From Candidatus Cryptobacteroides sp. (GTDB lineage Bacteria; Bacteroidota; Bacteroidia; Bacteroidales; UBA932), in NCBI GenBank assembly GCA_029257745.1, contig JARIAS010000069.1, positions 1 through 64,000 of the forward strand: a DNA stretch of 64,000 nucleotides. The letters are read 5' to 3'. Below are positions 61,744 through 64,000 of the stretch, one piece after another. A model generated the notes under the pieces. It was not told the DNA's origin. It saw nothing but the letters and a program-made list of their open reading frames with translations, and made no database searches. Position 1 is the first letter of the stretch, and every line of letters starts with the position of its first letter. A program made the position numbers and the translations under genes.

Positions 61744-62133
61744 ATGGCAAAGAAGACAACTACAACAAAGAAAAGAGTCGTTAAAGTGGAGGCGACAGGT
61801 GAAGCTCATATTTCATCAACCTTCAATAACGTCATCGTTGCTCTTACAAACAATGTTGGTCAGGTTATTAGCTGGTCTTCAGCTGGTAAGAGTGGCTTTA
61901 GAGGTTCTAAAAAGAATACTCCATATGCGGCACAAGTGGCTGCTGAAGATGCAGCAAAAACTGCTTTTGACGCAGGCTTACGTAAGGTAAAGGTATATGT
62001 AAAAGGTCCCGGAGCAGGAAGGGAATCAGCAATTAGAACAATCAATAACGTAGGAATTGAGGTTACTGAGATTGTTGATGTAACTCCAATGCCACACAAT
62101 GGCTGCCGACCAAAGGGCCGTCGTAAAGTTTAA
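61744..62133 (+). CDS. rpsK: 30S ribosomal protein S11
   Basis: [15 protein letters not shown]. Confidence 0.99.
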   Translation: MAKKTTTTKKRVVKVEATGEAHISSTFNNVIVALTNNVGQVISWSSAGKSGFRGSKKNTPYAAQVAAEDAAKTAFDAGLRKVKVYVKGPGAGRESAIRTINNVGIEVTEIVDVTPMPHNGCRPKGRRKV

Positions 62134-62157
62134 TTTTAATTTTAAAAATCAATTACT

Positions 62158-62763
62158 ATGGCAAGATATACCGGACCAAGTACCAAAATCGCTCGTAAAT
62201 TTGGAGAAGCTATTTTTGGTTCTGATAAATATTTTGAGAAAAGAAATTATCCTCCGGGACAACATGGTCCTGCAAGGAAGCGCGCTAGAAAATCAACTGA
62301 CTACGGTAGCCAGTTGAAAGAAAAGCAAAAGGTTAAATACATGTATGGTGTCTTAGAAAGACAATTCCGTAATACATACAATAAGGCTTCACGTATGGCT
62401 GGGCAGAAGGGTGAGAATCTACTTATTCTTCTTGAATCAAGACTAGATAATATCGTTTATCGTCTTGGACTAGCTCCTACAAGAGCAGCTGCTAGACAGT
62501 TAGTATTACACTGTCATATTACTCTTAATGGCTCTGTATGTAACATACCTTCAGCACAGGTAAAGCAAGGAGATATGGTTGCAGTAAGACAGAGATCAAA
62601 GAGTATGGAGGTAATACAAAATAGTGTTGCTTCTGCAACAAGATATTCATGGTTAGAGTTTGATGCAAAGGCATTAGAGGGTAAATTCCTTAATGTCCCT
62701 GTAAGAGCTGAGATACCAGAGAATATCAACGAGCAGCTTATTGTAGACCTTTACTCTAAGTAA
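62158..62763 (+). CDS. rpsD: 30S ribosomal protein S4
   Basis: [22 protein letters not shown]4 domain. Confidence 0.99.
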   Translation: MARYTGPSTKIARKFGEAIFGSDKYFEKRNYPPGQHGPARKRARKSTDYGSQLKEKQKVKYMYGVLERQFRNTYNKASRMAGQKGENLLILLESRLDNIVYRLGLAPTRAAARQLVLHCHITLNGSVCNIPSAQVKQGDMVAVRQRSKSMEVIQNSVASATRYSWLEFDAKALEGKFLNVPVRAEIPENINEQLIVDLYSK

Positions 62764-62790
62764 TAATTAACACCTTAATAAAGATAAATT

Positions 62791-63798
62791 ATGGCAATCT
62801 TAGCATTTCAAAAGCCAGATAAGGTAATAATGCTTGAAGGAACAGATACAGTTGGACGTTTTGAGTTCAGGCCTTTAGAGCCTGGTTATGGACAGACAAT
62901 TGGTAATGCTCTTAGACGTATTTTAATATCTTCTTTGGAAGGTTTTGCTATAAGTTCGATAAGAATATCAGGAGTAGATCATGAGTTTGCTACAATTCCT
63001 GGAGTTATCGAAGGTATGCAAGATATAATACTTAACTTAAAGCAGGTTAGGTTTAAAAGAATGGTTGATGGCGTAGATACTGAAACCGCAAAGATAGTAA
63101 TTAGTGGTCAGCAAGAATTTCTTGCAGAAAGTATCTCTAGTGGATTGTCTTCTTTCAAGGTGCTAAATCCTGATTTTCATATCTGCTCATTGGAGCCTTC
63201 TGTAAAACTTGAGATAGAACTTGTTATCACTAAAGGTAGGGGTTTTGTTCCTGCTGAAGAAAGAAGGGGTGAGGATACAGCTATTGGAGTAATTCCAATT
63301 GATGCTATATATACTCCAATCAGACAAGTTAATTGGACAGTTGAAAACTGGCGTGTTGATCAGAAGACAGACTATGATAAGTTAAATTTAGAGATTATAA
63401 CTGATGGTTCAATTACTCCTAATTTAGCTCTTCAAGAGGCAGCAAATATTTTAATCTATCATTTCAAGTTATTCACAGATGACAAGAATATAACTCTTGA
63501 GAGTGCTGTTGAAGCTGATTCTAAAGAATTAGATGAAGAGTCATTGAGAGTTAGACATCTGCTACTTACAAAATTAACAGAAATGGGCTTGACAGTAAGA
63601 GCTTATAACTGTTTGAAAGCTGCAGATATTGATACATTTGCTGACTTAGTATCTTATTCAAGGTCAGAACTTATGAAATTAAGGAACTTTGGTAAGAAGT
63701 CTCTAAATGAGATAGATCTTCTTGTAGAGAAGATGAAGTTAACATTCGGAATGGATGTAAGAAAGTATAATATTGAACCGAAGAAAAAGAACGTATAA
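62791..63798 (+). CDS. rpoA: DNA-directed RNA polymerase subunit alpha
   Basis: [29 protein letters not shown]-terminal [11 protein letters not shown]. Confidence 0.99.
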   Translation: MAILAFQKPDKVIMLEGTDTVGRFEFRPLEPGYGQTIGNALRRILISSLEGFAISSIRISGVDHEFATIPGVIEGMQDIILNLKQVRFKRMVDGVDTETAKIVISGQQEFLAESISSGLSSFKVLNPDFHICSLEPSVKLEIELVITKGRGFVPAEERRGEDTAIGVIPIDAIYTPIRQVNWTVENWRVDQKTDYDKLNLEIITDGSITPNLALQEAANILIYHFKLFTDDKNITLESAVEADSKELDEESLRVRHLLLTKLTEMGLTVRAYNCLKAADIDTFADLVSYSRSELMKLRNFGKKSLNEIDLLVEKMKLTFGMDVRKYNIEPKKKNV

Positions 63799-63800
63799 TC

Positions 63801-64000
63801 ATGAGGCACAATAAATCATTTAATCATCTAGGACGTAAGAGTGGGCATCGTAAAGCTATGCTTTCAAATATGGCTTCATCTCTAATCCGTCATAAGAGGA
63901 TTCAAACTACTGTGGCAAAAGCAAAGGCTCTTAAAATGTATTTAGAGCCATTAGTAACTAAGTCAAAGACAGATTCAACACATTCTCGTCGTACTGTATT
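63801..64000 (+). CDS. rplQ: 50S ribosomal protein L17 (truncated by window end)
   Basis: [51 protein letters not shown]... Confidence 0.97.
   Translation, partial: MRHNKSFNHLGRKSGHRKAMLSNMASSLIRHKRIQTTVAKAKALKMYLEPLVTKSKTDSTHSRRTV

Noticed and set aside
62099-62317. ORF overlapping the start of rpsD
   Set aside because: Out-of-frame overlap with the well-supported rpsK end and rpsD CDS.

Overview
AT-rich chromosomal segment of a Bacteroidota, probably Bacteroidales (TAnnTTTG-type -7 boxes, SusC/GH97 genes, fused SecDF, S46 peptidase, DUF4492-CydAB). Most of it is housekeeping. Contents in order: 5' part of a susC-like gene plus a GH97 gene (edge of a polysaccharide utilization locus); hflX; tonB; ybeY; mnmG; ruvA; sufS-sufE-DUF59-folK; glyS; a ThiL-like protein; DUF4492-cydA-cydB; a fimbrillin-like lipoprotein; a Zn-type P1B ATPase with a Fur-family regulator; dnaE; secDF; a PD40/SPOR-like protein; a sialic-acid catabolic cluster (NanA, AGE epimerase, MFS, NanM-like mutarotase); an intergenic region with tandem repeats and tRNA-Leu(CAA); an S46 peptidase; an Mrp ATPase; and the S10/spc/alpha ribosomal protein clusters. 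The ribosomal supercluster is split: rplC-rpsC is followed by a terminator, then about 10.5 kb of unrelated genes (tlpA-like, uvrC, pnuC, acpP, DUF4270, half glycogen synthase, ftsX, DUF3098, uppP, lpxH-like, DUF4294), then a new promoter and structured leader ahead of rplP-rplQ. rpsJ is not upstream of rplC. I found no phage, CRISPR, defence or biosynthetic cluster. The best leads are the ThiL-like protein lacking its catalytic aspartates, a ~67-bp tandem repeat encoding near-identical 16-aa ORFs, the split ribosomal operon with related leaders, a half-AraC mini-protein, and an inverted repeat upstream of the nan cluster. None amounts to a demonstrated new system.
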